From an uncultured Oscillospiraceae bacterium (lineage in GTDB: Bacteria; Bacillota; Clostridia; Oscillospirales; Oscillospiraceae): a stretch of 37,448 nucleotides of DNA. A model generated the notes under the pieces. That model did no database searches. It was not told where the DNA came from and saw only the letters and a program-made list of their open reading frames with translations. Each line of letters opens with the position of its first letter. Positions within the stretch are counted from its first letter, which is position 1. Below, in pieces: positions 14,278 to 22,418 of the stretch. The translations under genes were made by a program, and so were the position numbers. The DNA is taken from the NCBI GenBank assembly GCA_944385645.1, contig CALWYA010000001.1, positions 1-37,448 of the forward strand. The letters are read 5' to 3'.

Positions 14278-14709
14278 TCAATCCTCCAGAATGTGTTCCA
14301 TTTCCCCCTCGATCTGCGCGGCCGCCGAGCGGGCGGCCCGTTCCATATCAGGGGCGCTGCGGGCGTACATGTACCGGCCCGGGACCCGGTCCCGGGTCAG
14401 CTTCCGCTGGATGGCGGGGACATACCGCCCGGGCTGCTGCCGGTGGCCGGATTCCAGGGCGTTGGTCACGCGGCCCACGGCATATCCGTTTTCGTCGTAG
14501 GTGCTCTCCCGGGCGTGGACGGCGGCGTACCCGCCCCCGGAGCCCAGATGGAGGTGCTGCCAGCTCTGGACCCGTCCGCTGCCGCCGATGCGGTCCCGGA
14601 CGGCCTGGAGCATCTGCTGCCCCGCGTCCTCCAGCGCCTGGCGGCGGATGTCCCGCAGCTTGGGGAGCAGTCCGTCCAGCTTCTGGGCGAACAGATCCAG
14701 CTCCTGCAT
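14278..14709 (-). CDS. HK97 gp10-like tail completion protein
   Basis: A 143-residue basic protein. The N-terminal helix (LFAQKLDGLLPKLRDI) leads to a Gly/Arg-rich core with NALESGHRQQPGRYVPAI and PGRYMYARSAPDMERAA, resembling the HK97 gp10 / minor tail family where a VE(F/Y)GT or ExGH element and FM(R/Y)PA-type element occur. It probably acts at the head-tail joint. It starts one base inside the upstream gene. Confidence 0.7.
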   Translation of the reverse strand: MQELDLFAQKLDGLLPKLRDIRRQALEDAGQQMLQAVRDRIGGSGRVQSWQHLHLGSGGGYAAVHARESTYDENGYAVGRVTNALESGHRQQPGRYVPAIQRKLTRDRVPGRYMYARSAPDMERAARSAAAQIEGEMEHILED

Positions 14710-15272
14710 TACAGGTCCTCCCTCCGCATGATCTCATACTCGTTTTTCCAGGGGTCCAGCACATGGGCCAGCTGCACCTCATAGTTGGTCCCGTCCACCC
14801 CAACCAGGCCGCCCCGCTGGAGCTGGATGGCCTTGGGAGTCACCAACACATAGGTGATGGCGTTGGTAGAGTAGGGCACCGGCTGCTCCCACTTCAGGTA
14901 CTTCTCGGCGAGGATCCCCGGGAACTTGGCGCCGCCCCCCTCGTCCATGTCCGCCTGACACTCCGACAGTTCCACCAGCGCCGCCTGTACCCGCAGGTGC
15001 AGCCGCCCCTCCGGGAGGATAGAGGTAAGGAACAGGTGCTGCTTCCCCCACAGCAGAGCGTTATGGAGGGTCAGGGGCTGGCGGCGGAGAATGATTTCCG
15101 CCCCCCTGGCCCCGATGCCCACCGAAGAGAACAGGCTGCTCTTTGTGGACAGCTCCACCTGTCCCCGGGCGTTTCTCACATTCTGCCACGCCCAGGTCCC
15201 CGCCGGGCTCTCCTTCAGCTCCAGCACCTGGAGGGTGTCCCGGAGCTTCCCCGCGTCGATACTGGGCTTCAC
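14709..15272 (-). CDS. Head closure / head-tail adaptor-like protein
   Basis: A 187-residue protein beginning MKPSIDAGKLRDTLQVLEL with a GTWAWQNVRNARGQVEL segment, the pattern of SPP1 gp16-like head-tail adaptors (R-x-x-x-G-x-WxN-x-x-x-x-R-G). The C-terminus (YSTNAITYVLVTPKAIQL, VDGTNYEVQLAHV) extends the usual domain of about 110 residues. The GTG start overlaps the connector stop by four bases, with GGAGGAGA upstream. Confidence 0.75.
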   Translation of the reverse strand: MKPSIDAGKLRDTLQVLELKESPAGTWAWQNVRNARGQVELSTKSSLFSSVGIGARGAEIILRRQPLTLHNALLWGKQHLFLTSILPEGRLHLRVQAALVELSECQADMDEGGGAKFPGILAEKYLKWEQPVPYSTNAITYVLVTPKAIQLQRGGLVGVDGTNYEVQLAHVLDPWKNEYEIMRREDL

Positions 15273-15595
15273 GGCGTCTCCTCCTCGCTCAGGGGCGGCT
15301 CCGTCTGTTTCAGCTGGTTCAGCTTCCGCCGGAAGACCGCGTTATCCTGGAGCTTCCCGGCATCGAATTGGGCCCCCCGCTGATCGTACTCGTCCAGCAC
15401 CATGGGCAGCATCACCCCCAGCCAAAGGGAGAGCCGCTTTGCGTTCTCCGGGGCGGGCCGGGTCACCCCGGCCCCCTCCAGATAGGCTTCGGCGCTGTCC
15501 CATGCCTGGTTCAGCTCCAACAGGTCGGCCTCGTCCGGCTCCGGCTCCTGGCAGTAGGCCAGCACCAGGGGCTTATACTCCTCCGGGATGGCCAT
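15269..15595 (-). CDS. Head-tail connector (gp6-like)
   Basis: A 108-residue mostly helical protein directly after the major capsid gene, the place of the HK97 gp6-like head-tail connector. The pattern of two helices around LELNQAWDSAEAYLEGAGV and a central KRLSLWLGVMLPMVLDEYDQR helix is typical. The start follows the capsid stop within four bases and lacks a clear ribosome binding site, so it is probably read by coupling. Confidence 0.75.
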   Translation of the reverse strand: MAIPEEYKPLVLAYCQEPEPDEADLLELNQAWDSAEAYLEGAGVTRPAPENAKRLSLWLGVMLPMVLDEYDQRGAQFDAGKLQDNAVFRRKLNQLKQTEPPLSEEETP

Positions 15596-15596
15596 A

Positions 15597-16856
15597 TCAG
15601 GCCGTGGGGGTCTTGGGCAGGGTGGCCACCACGAAGCCCTTGTCCACGATCAGGTTGCCGCCCACCATGGCGTCGCCCAGGATGGTGTACATCCGCTCCA
15701 CCGCCTTCACACTCTCGTCCACTCGTACCGTGTAGTCCCCGAACAGGCCCAGCTCATAGTTCATGGGGTCGCCGTACACCATGGTCTGGACGGCCGCGCT
15801 GGTGGCGTCGGCCCCGGTGAGGGCGGTCAGGTCGCTGGCGATGGAGTAGGGCACGATGGTGCCGCCCTCCCGGATGGTGCCGGTGTTGGGGTTGCCGACG
15901 TCGGGCACGATGTCAAACAGCCGCCGCTTCTCGTTGGTGCCCCGGAGCTTGCCCAGGGCCAGCAGGTCCGCCTTGTTCAGGTACAGCCGGCAGCTGCCTC
16001 CCAGCATTTCGTCCCCGCCGTAGGCAAACATCAGATTGGTGAGCAGGTCGGCATCCACCGCACTCACCTCTTTGGTGGCATAGATGGCGTTTCCGGCCAC
16101 GTTCTTGGCGGTCTTGATGCCGAACATCTCATTGGTGGCCTGGCCGTCCCCGTTGAAGATCATTTTTACTGTACTCCGGCGCAGGGCCCGGATGGCCATG
16201 GCGAACACCTTGGCGTAGTAGTTGGCGGGGGTGAGCCGGCCAATGTTCCGGTCCACATAGCTGGTGGTGGTCAGCTCATAAGGGGCGATCTTGGCCACAC
16301 CGAAGGTGGGGTCGCTGGAGGCCGTCCGGGCCGTACCGGCGGCGGTGGCCACTTTGGCGCCTTTGGCGTCAAGTTCAGAGATCACATAGGGTTCCAGGAA
16401 CGCGCTCATGCCGGTGAGATCCTGGACATACACCTGGTCGATGATGGCCCCCACCCCGTTGCCCAGGGGGTCCCGGATGTTGGTACCCGCCCCGGTGGGC
16501 TGGGCCAGAGTGCCGGTAGCCAGAGTCACAGACTTCTCCACCGCGCTCTGGGGCAGGAACAGGGCCTTGGATACCTCCAGGGCGGAGAACTTCACCTCCT
16601 GGCCCTTCATCAGCAGGTTGCCACGCTCAGCGGCCTTGTCCCGCTCCTCGGCGCCGTCCGGGGCCTTTTCCATGAACTTCCGGTCCTGCTCCTGGATCAG
16701 GCCCTTGATTTCCTCGATCTCCCCGTTCATGGACTTCACCTTGTCCATCTCGGCCCGGTACTCCTCCCGCTTGCCGTCCTGGAGCAGGCCCTCGGCCTTC
16801 TCCAGCAGCTCGGTGCGCTCCTGGAGCTTCTCGGTCAGTTTGCGTCTCATGCTCAT
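15597..16856 (-). CDS. Major capsid protein, HK97 fold
   Basis: A 419-residue phage capsid subunit. Residues 1-75 are a charged coiled coil (delta/scaffold domain) removed by the protease upstream, followed by the HK97 core: GTLAQPTGAGTNIRDPLG, the SVTLATG strand, and the A-domain end (VDESVKAVERMYTILGDAM, VVATLP). Its gene lies directly after the protease and has AGGAGG eight bases before the ATG. Confidence 0.92.
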   Translation of the reverse strand: MSMRRKLTEKLQERTELLEKAEGLLQDGKREEYRAEMDKVKSMNGEIEEIKGLIQEQDRKFMEKAPDGAEERDKAAERGNLLMKGQEVKFSALEVSKALFLPQSAVEKSVTLATGTLAQPTGAGTNIRDPLGNGVGAIIDQVYVQDLTGMSAFLEPYVISELDAKGAKVATAAGTARTASSDPTFGVAKIAPYELTTTSYVDRNIGRLTPANYYAKVFAMAIRALRRSTVKMIFNGDGQATNEMFGIKTAKNVAGNAIYATKEVSAVDADLLTNLMFAYGGDEMLGGSCRLYLNKADLLALGKLRGTNEKRRLFDIVPDVGNPNTGTIREGGTIVPYSIASDLTALTGADATSAAVQTMVYGDPMNYELGLFGDYTVRVDESVKAVERMYTILGDAMVGGNLIVDKGFVVATLPKTPTA

Positions 16857-16871
16857 TGTTCTGTCCTCCTG

Positions 16872-17573
16872 TCAAAATCTCGATTTTTCCAGCTCCAGCA
16901 GGGCCTCGTCCCGCCAGGCCTCATTTTTTCCGGGCTCCTCACCCGGGGGATCACTGTTCGGGGGCGGCTCCTGGCCGCCGTATCGCTTGCTCTTGATGGT
17001 CCCGGCCTCCCGCTGGGCAGGCACTGCCACCATGGAGACCTCATAGGTGTCCTCCACCCCGTCCAGGTCCATGTGGCACATCTGACCGTCATACTCTCGG
17101 CCAGGGAAGTGCTGACACAGGGTCTCTCGCTGGTTGGCGCCGCAGATGGAGCACACCACCCGCCGCACCGACAGCCCCACAGAGCACTCCCGCAGGATAC
17201 CGCCCTCGATGGCGGCGATGGTGGAGGCAGCCTGGTCCGAGCGGACCATATAGCACCGGAGCACCAGACGGCGGACTCCCTCACCCTCTCCGGGCTCCAC
17301 ACTGCCGGCATACACCCGGGCGGTCTGGGCATCGGCGCTCCACTTGTGGTCCCGGAGCACCGGGCGCCCCACAAACTGCTCCGCCAGCTCCTCCAGGGTG
17401 GCCTCGGTGAACCGCTCGAAGTCCCGGTCGATCTGATTGTCGCAGGCTGCCAGGCGGAAAGTGAACACCTCTTCAGCTGACAGCGGCCGCAGGGTCTGCG
17501 CGTTGATGAGGGCCAGCTCGCCCTCGTCCAGCTCCGCCTTTTCCAGACGGGCAGATTTCAAAATCTGATCCAT
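16872..17573 (-). CDS. Prohead serine protease with a zinc-finger-like insert
   Basis: A 233-residue HK97-type prohead protease. His76 lies in GRPVLRDHKWS and the likely nucleophile is Ser131 or Ser135 (ECSVGLS). An acidic residue in DTYEVSMV completes the usual arrangement. An unusual feature is a Cys/His cluster (C141, C144, C153, H155) directly after the catalytic Ser, which could bind zinc. The C-terminal 45 residues are Pro/Glu-rich and may be cut off on maturation. AAGGAGA lies seven bases before the ATG. It trims the capsid protein during head maturation. Confidence 0.85.
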   Translation of the reverse strand: MDQILKSARLEKAELDEGELALINAQTLRPLSAEEVFTFRLAACDNQIDRDFERFTEATLEELAEQFVGRPVLRDHKWSADAQTARVYAGSVEPGEGEGVRRLVLRCYMVRSDQAASTIAAIEGGILRECSVGLSVRRVVCSICGANQRETLCQHFPGREYDGQMCHMDLDGVEDTYEVSMVAVPAQREAGTIKSKRYGGQEPPPNSDPPGEEPGKNEAWRDEALLELEKSRF

Positions 17574-17719
17574 TTGCTTCTCTCCTTGTCACGCTCCGCC
17601 TGTTCGCAACGCCCGGCTTCCCTCCGACTCCGGGCACAAACGTCCAGTTTGTGAACTGGCCTGGTTTGTACCCGTCGCTCCAGTCCATCCGGGCTGCTCA
17701 CGACGGCTCCGCGTTTCCC

Positions 17720-19003
17720 CTATTCCGCCGGCGGTCTGGTCTGCGCCCGGAGCCGGCTCAGCTCCGCCCACATGGACAGGGGCACATCGTTCAGGGTGGC
17801 CCGCCGCTCATCTCCCCCGGGCACGTCGGGCAGATCCTCCAGGGCCCGCACGTCGTTGACGGAGAAGGGCCCGTTCTGGAGCATGATCTGGTACCACTGG
17901 CCCCTGGCCGCCCGGTCCCCCCGGAGCTCCGCCATCATATTGATGCGGACCTCCAGACCCGCGAAGATCTCCCGGTCGGTGAGAAGCTTCCAAGTCTGCT
18001 CCTCCTCGTACTGGGTGACGATGGGGTGCAGGGTGGCCACCACATACTCGATGGCGTTCTGCTCATTGGAGTTATAGGCCTCCTTGCCCTCCCCCAGTTT
18101 GTAGAGCGGCACCCCGAAGTATCTGGCGATGTCCCGGATGGAGATCTCCTTGTTCTCCACGAATTGGGCATCCTGGTTGGTTGCGGCGATGGGAGTGTAC
18201 TTCAGGCCCAGGTCCAGGATGGCCACCCGGTGGCCGTTCTTGGGGCCGGCATGGACCTTCTCCCAGTCCGTCCGCAGGGCTTCTTTCTTGGTCAAAAGGC
18301 TCCCGTCTTGGCGTTTCAGGGGTTTTCCGTCCACCCCCATCAGATAGCCGTTCAGGTCGCTGTCCGTCTGGAGAACGCCGGAGGGCTGACCTCCGTTCTC
18401 ATAGAATGTCCGGCTGTACTCCTGGGCCGCCTTGGCCTCGGCCAGGGTGTCGGCCGCTCTGCGGAGCACCGAGATCCCTTTCAGCCCGTCCCGGGTGGCC
18501 CCCTTGTAGTGGCACACATCCTCCTGGGGCAGCACCATAGGCTCCCCGGTGATGGGGTGGCTCACCGTATACCAGATGCGGCCGACTGTGTCCTTCCAGG
18601 GCTCCACCAGGTACCAGGGCACGGGAATCAATTCCACCACCCGTCCGGTCCCGGGATCCCGCACGATCCAGTCGTAGCCGTTGCCCCCCTCGTTCCGGCT
18701 GTTCTCCAGCACCTCCTTGCGGACGCTGGGGGTCATGGCCTCATTGGGCCGCACATTCAACAGCCGCAGGATGGGGTGGTCGATCCGCTCCCGGGTGCGG
18801 GTGTCCATCACATAGCTGGGCAGCTTCGCCATGGAGCCGGCCAGGATGCTCATACACCGGTCCACCACCGACAGCTTCCGGGCGTAAGTCTCCGGGGCCT
18901 CCGCCCCGGCGGCGGGATAGCCCGCCGCCGCCAGTGCCGCCGGCGTCACCGCCTTCCGGGTGGGCGACCTGGCCAGGTACAGCAGCCCACGCTTCAGACT
19001 CAT
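17720..19003 (-). CDS. Portal protein, HK97 family
   Basis: A 427-residue portal subunit forming the DNA entry ring at one capsid vertex. Family signs are VVDRCMSILAGSMAKLPSYV, the HPILRLLNVRPNEAMTP segment, LENSRNEGGNGYDWIVRD, IPVPWYLVEPW and IRDIARYFGVPLYKLGEG. The ATG overlaps the stop of the small membrane protein gene and has GGAGGAGGGGATG upstream. The 146 bases before the protease gene hold two small hairpins (17610-17634, 17642-17659) and no clear gene. Confidence 0.92.
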   Translation of the reverse strand: MSLKRGLLYLARSPTRKAVTPAALAAAGYPAAGAEAPETYARKLSVVDRCMSILAGSMAKLPSYVMDTRTRERIDHPILRLLNVRPNEAMTPSVRKEVLENSRNEGGNGYDWIVRDPGTGRVVELIPVPWYLVEPWKDTVGRIWYTVSHPITGEPMVLPQEDVCHYKGATRDGLKGISVLRRAADTLAEAKAAQEYSRTFYENGGQPSGVLQTDSDLNGYLMGVDGKPLKRQDGSLLTKKEALRTDWEKVHAGPKNGHRVAILDLGLKYTPIAATNQDAQFVENKEISIRDIARYFGVPLYKLGEGKEAYNSNEQNAIEYVVATLHPIVTQYEEEQTWKLLTDREIFAGLEVRINMMAELRGDRAARGQWYQIMLQNGPFSVNDVRALEDLPDVPGGDERRATLNDVPLSMWAELSRLRAQTRPPAE

Positions 19004-19179
19004 GCGTCATCCCCTCCTCCCAGAATAGCCAGCATCCCGCCGATAATGGCCAGCACGCCCCCGACAATCAGCCCGGCGGGGAGATAGACCATCCCCGCCC
19101 CGACAGCCGCCAGAAGGGCGCCAGAGGCCAGCAGCAGCTCCCCTGCCCGACCTTTCAGTTTGTTCTTCCAGCTTTTCAT
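19000..19179 (-). CDS. Small two-TM membrane protein between terminase and portal
   Basis: About 59 residues with a basic N-terminus (KSWKNKLKGRAGEL) and two hydrophobic segments (LLLASGALLAAVGAGMVYLP and GLIVGGVLAIIGGMLAIL). The ATG at 19179 has GGGAGG four bases upstream; an in-frame ATG 12 bases earlier lacks one. It sits between the large terminase and portal genes and overlaps the portal start. I know no function. Membrane docking of assembling heads or a holin-like role are possible. Confidence 0.7.
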   Translation of the reverse strand: MKSWKNKLKGRAGELLLASGALLAAVGAGMVYLPAGLIVGGVLAIIGGMLAILGGGDDA

Positions 19180-19192
19180 ATTTCCTCCCATC

Positions 19193-20974
19193 TCAGAGGC
19201 TGAACTCCGGCCGGTCCATGGCCGCCGCTAGGTCTGGCTTCTGATTGGCCGCCACCAGGGCCACCGCCATGGCGATAATCCAGGCCACCGTGATGTCGAT
19301 GCGTCCGATGCTCCTGTTCTTCATGGGCTTGATGTTCTCGTTGCCGTCCACGGCACACCGCACATTCCCGAAACACCACCGGGCGCAGGTGTTATGAACA
19401 TGGAGCATCTGGTGGCTGCGGACCAGCCGCTCCAGCTCCTTCATGGCCGGGGATAGAGAGGGCATGGTCTGGGGGATCTCCACCACGTGCAGCCCCCGCT
19501 CCGTCAGCCGCTGGGTCAGCGTCCGGCTGAGATAGGGGTCCACCCCCAGCATCTCCAGCCGGTACCGCTGGGCCGCCTGGGCAGCGGCCTCCTCCACCTG
19601 GATGAAGTCGATCATGTCGCCCTCACACAGCTCCAGAAAGCCAGCCCTGGCCCAGTCCTGATAGGGTACATGGTCCCGCCGCTCCGCGTCCTCCACCCCC
19701 TCCTGGGGCCTCCAGGCCCGGAACAGCGCCACCCAAGTGTCCAGCCCCGGCTGGGGCGGGAACAGGAGGGTAAAGGCCGTCAGGTCGGTGGTAGTGGACA
19801 GGTCCAGGCCGCCATAGCACCGCTTGCCCTGCAGCCGCTCCACCCACGCCTGCCGGTCCGCCCTGGCGGAGGGACCCCACTGGGTCTTGTCGTACAGGGA
19901 GAGGGGCAGCCAGCCCACCGCCTTGACGCTGATCCACTGATTCAGCCGCAGCCAGCGGAAGAGTTTCTCCGCCGCCGGGCTCTTTTTCGCCGCCTGGGCC
20001 TCCAGGCGCAGGGCCCGCAGGGTCAGATGCTTTCCCAGGGATGGGTTGCACATGGCCCAGAGAGACTTGTCCCAGATGTCGATCTGTTCCAGATCCTCCG
20101 GGTCGTCTCCATACATGGCCGTCAGGCCGTAAAGGACCGGCAGCCAGTTGGTCTCATCCCGGGCCAGAAGGGCCTCCTGGGCCCGGGGCATCTCGTCCTC
20201 TGCCACCCGCCGCAGGGAGAGCACCTGCCGGGGATCTCCCCCCTGCTCCAGGATGGTCCGCAGCTGCCGGGCGTCCCGGATGGAGGCCGCCCGCTGGTGG
20301 ATCTCCCAGCCGATGCTGTTCCGGTCCGGGTCGTCCCCGGCGGTGGTCAGCACGATCCACACCGGCTGCTCGTGGGCGGCACCGGCGGCGCCGGTCATGA
20401 CTTCCCACATGTCCCGGTTGGGCTGGGCGTGGAGCTCGTCGAAGATCACACAGCTGGGCTTATAGCCGTGCTTACTGTACGCCTCGGCGGACAGGACCTG
20501 CATCAGCCCCACGGTGACCCACCGCAGTGCCCCGTTCTCCGACTGCACCCGCTGGCGGTACTCGATCCGCTTCTGGGATTTGCTTACCTTCAGGTCGCCC
20601 CGGGCGATCATCTTGGCCGTCCAGGGAGCTGTCTCCAACATGAACACCGCCGCTCGGAACACGATGCTGGCATTATCCTTGTCGGCCGCGCACAGGTAGA
20701 CCTCGGCGTTCAGCTCCCCGTCTCCAAACAGGTGGTAGAGGCCCAGGGCGGCCGCCAGCTCGCTTTTGCCGTTCTTTTTGGGGATCTCCAGGTACAGGTA
20801 CTGATAGCGGCGCAGCAGCCGGCCGGACTCCTCGTCCAGGTCCATGGTGGAGTAAAAGTCCATCAGGGTATCCCGCTGCCAGTCATACAGCCGGAAGGGC
20901 TTCCCTGTGTCGGTGGTGGGCAGGCGCTCCACAAAGTCGCACACAAAGCGGCCGCTCTCCTCGTCCCATGCCAT
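19193..20974 (-). CDS. terL: Terminase large subunit
   Basis: A 593-residue DNA-packaging motor. The ATPase domain carries a Walker A-type loop PKKNGKS (65-71) and Walker B VIFDE (176-180); the nuclease domain begins with the acidic GGLDLSTTTDLTAF (Asp391) and includes GVDPYLSRTL and a C-terminal Asp in GRIDITVAW. It belongs to the HK97/YmfN-like terminases paired with P27-type small subunits. Its ATG lies four bases past the TerS stop. Confidence 0.93.
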   Translation of the reverse strand: MAWDEESGRFVCDFVERLPTTDTGKPFRLYDWQRDTLMDFYSTMDLDEESGRLLRRYQYLYLEIPKKNGKSELAAALGLYHLFGDGELNAEVYLCAADKDNASIVFRAAVFMLETAPWTAKMIARGDLKVSKSQKRIEYRQRVQSENGALRWVTVGLMQVLSAEAYSKHGYKPSCVIFDELHAQPNRDMWEVMTGAAGAAHEQPVWIVLTTAGDDPDRNSIGWEIHQRAASIRDARQLRTILEQGGDPRQVLSLRRVAEDEMPRAQEALLARDETNWLPVLYGLTAMYGDDPEDLEQIDIWDKSLWAMCNPSLGKHLTLRALRLEAQAAKKSPAAEKLFRWLRLNQWISVKAVGWLPLSLYDKTQWGPSARADRQAWVERLQGKRCYGGLDLSTTTDLTAFTLLFPPQPGLDTWVALFRAWRPQEGVEDAERRDHVPYQDWARAGFLELCEGDMIDFIQVEEAAAQAAQRYRLEMLGVDPYLSRTLTQRLTERGLHVVEIPQTMPSLSPAMKELERLVRSHQMLHVHNTCARWCFGNVRCAVDGNENIKPMKNRSIGRIDITVAWIIAMAVALVAANQKPDLAAAMDRPEFSL

Positions 20975-20977
20975 GGG

Positions 20978-21484
20978 TCAGCCCCCCGCCGCCCGGCTCT
21001 GGCGGGCTCGCAGCATCCGGGTGAATTCGTCCTCTTCGCCCTCGTCCCTGGCCGCGTTGGCCAGAACCTCGGGTACCACCAGCCGGCACCGGGAGGAGAT
21101 GGACAGACCCATCACCTCGGCGCACTGCCGGCACTGGCGGAAATAGGTGGATTGGACCGCCGACCACTCCTTGGCCAGCTTCTCGTCCTTGTCCCGGATT
21201 GCGCAGGACGCCAGCTTGTCTGCCCGGAGCCAGCGGTCCCGGACCACCAGGAACTGCCCCAGCACATCCCGGTCCAGCTCGGTGTACAGGCCGGCCTGGC
21301 GCAGGATCTCGCCGATTTCCCGGAACTCCCTGTGGAATTTCTTCAGCAGCCACCTGGGCGGCTGGGCCTGATCCGGGGGAGGGACATGGACCTCCTGGTC
21401 CCGCCGGGCGTCCTCCTCGCCTCGGGTCAGGTGCTTGTTTCCCTTCGCCTTCAGCAGCTCAACAGGCTGTCTGGGTCCTGGCAT
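20978..21484 (-). CDS. terS: Terminase small subunit, P27 family
   Basis: A 168-residue protein of the P27 (Terminase_4) family: basic N-terminus (PRQPVELLKAKGNKHLTR), a PPRWLLKKFHREFREIGEIL helix and a long central helix containing DRWLRADKLASC, ending with EDEFTRMLRARQSR. It would recognise the packaging site and load TerL, which follows directly. GAGAGGA lies nine bases before the ATG. The 204 bases upstream, up to the HNH gene, are very GC-rich and could hold the cos site. Confidence 0.88.
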   Translation of the reverse strand: MPGPRQPVELLKAKGNKHLTRGEEDARRDQEVHVPPPDQAQPPRWLLKKFHREFREIGEILRQAGLYTELDRDVLGQFLVVRDRWLRADKLASCAIRDKDEKLAKEWSAVQSTYFRQCRQCAEVMGLSISSRCRLVVPEVLANAARDEGEEDEFTRMLRARQSRAAGG

Positions 21485-21688
21485 GATCTCACGTCCTCTC
21501 TTGCGCCCCCATGGGGAAAAATTTTCGCGCCAATGGGGCCATGCGGTCTTAGACGCTCGGCCCCGAAACTTTCCAAGGGCCGGGGGAGGGGTCGAGGCCT
21601 ACGGCCTCCCCGCGCCCGCCCGGACGCGCACACCCCGGCACGCCCGCGCCCAAGCGTCCGGGCAACTCGGACCAACCCGGCCGCAAAA

Positions 21689-22075
21689 TCACCCACGATT
21701 TTTCCGCCGTTCCTCCGCCATCTCCAGAGCCGTTTTGCGGTCGTGGCAGGTCTTGCACAGGCTCTGGTGGTTGGTCGGATCGATGAACTTGCCCCAGTCC
21801 CCTCGGTGAGGGACGATGTGGTCCACCACCGTGGCCCGGGTCCGGTGCCTGGGATCTCCTGGCGGATACCGCGCGGCGCACTCGCGGCAGAACGGCTCCC
21901 GCAGGAGCTGCGCCGGGCGCAGATCGTCCGTCCAGACGGGCAGGCTGTACCAGCGGTGGTACTTCGCCGAGGCTCGGCGGGGCGCTTTCTGTGGCTTGTG
22001 CTTGGGGCAGTACCCCTCCCGGGTCAGGGCCCCACATCCTGGGTGCCGGCATGGCCGGAGCGGTTTCAGGGCCAG
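21689..22075 (-). CDS. HNH endonuclease, probable CTG start
   Basis: About 128 residues with an N-terminal Cys/His cluster (CRHPGCGALTREGYCPKH) and a C-terminal HNH motif (VVDHIVPHRGDWGKFIDPTNHQSLCKTCHDRKT), zinc-bound by the CREC and CKTC pairs. HNH proteins beside TerS are needed for genome cutting in many cos phages. The best ribosome binding site, GGAGG, lies eight bases before a CTG at 22075, giving a protein that begins (M)ALKPLRPCRHPGC like other family members. No ATG or GTG fits; upstream in-frame sequence does not look coding. Confidence 0.85.
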   Translation of the reverse strand: MALKPLRPCRHPGCGALTREGYCPKHKPQKAPRRASAKYHRWYSLPVWTDDLRPAQLLREPFCRECAARYPPGDPRHRTRATVVDHIVPHRGDWGKFIDPTNHQSLCKTCHDRKTALEMAEERRKNRG

Positions 22076-22144
22076 GGCTATCACCTCCAGGCAAACAAAA
22101 AAGCGCCCGAGCCACGACACCCGATCAATCGGGTCATCATCGGC

Positions 22145-22345
22145 TCAGGCGCTGGTCTCTACGGACGCTGGCTCAGGCGCATCGATATTCACGACGGTCT
22201 CCTGCCCGCATCGCTTGCACTTGCAGGGCAGGTTTCGGGCGGTGGTGTCCGCTCGGAGCTTCAGCAGCTTACCCTTGCGGCACACCGGGCAAATCACCCA
22301 TCCGTCCTTCACGATTAGTTTACCACAACGCGCTTCGGATTGCAA
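22145..22345 (-). CDS. Com-like zinc finger protein
   Basis: About 66 residues with two Cys pairs (ICPVC and CKCKRC) and basic spacing residues, similar to the Mu Com translational regulator and related phage zinc ribbons. The start is probably the TTG at 22345 with AGAAGGG nine bases upstream. It lies between the HUH nuclease and HNH genes at the early/late boundary, so an RNA-binding regulatory role is plausible but inferred. Confidence 0.65.
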   Translation of the reverse strand: MQSEARCGKLIVKDGWVICPVCRKGKLLKLRADTTARNLPCKCKRCGQETVVNIDAPEPASVETSA

Positions 22346-22418
22346 ACCTTTTCGCCCTCTTTTCTTCCTATTTTACAGATAATATACTTACCCCCGAGAC
22401 CGAAAAGAATAGAAAAGC

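Noticed and set aside
17473..17771. Small minus-strand frames between portal and protease
   Set aside because: No ribosome binding site, and they overlap the well-supported portal and protease ends in other frames; the gap holds only two hairpins.
19487..22318. 943-codon plus-strand frame opposite the terminase genes
   Set aside because: Antisense shadow of terL, terS and the HNH gene; no ribosome binding site and low-complexity product.
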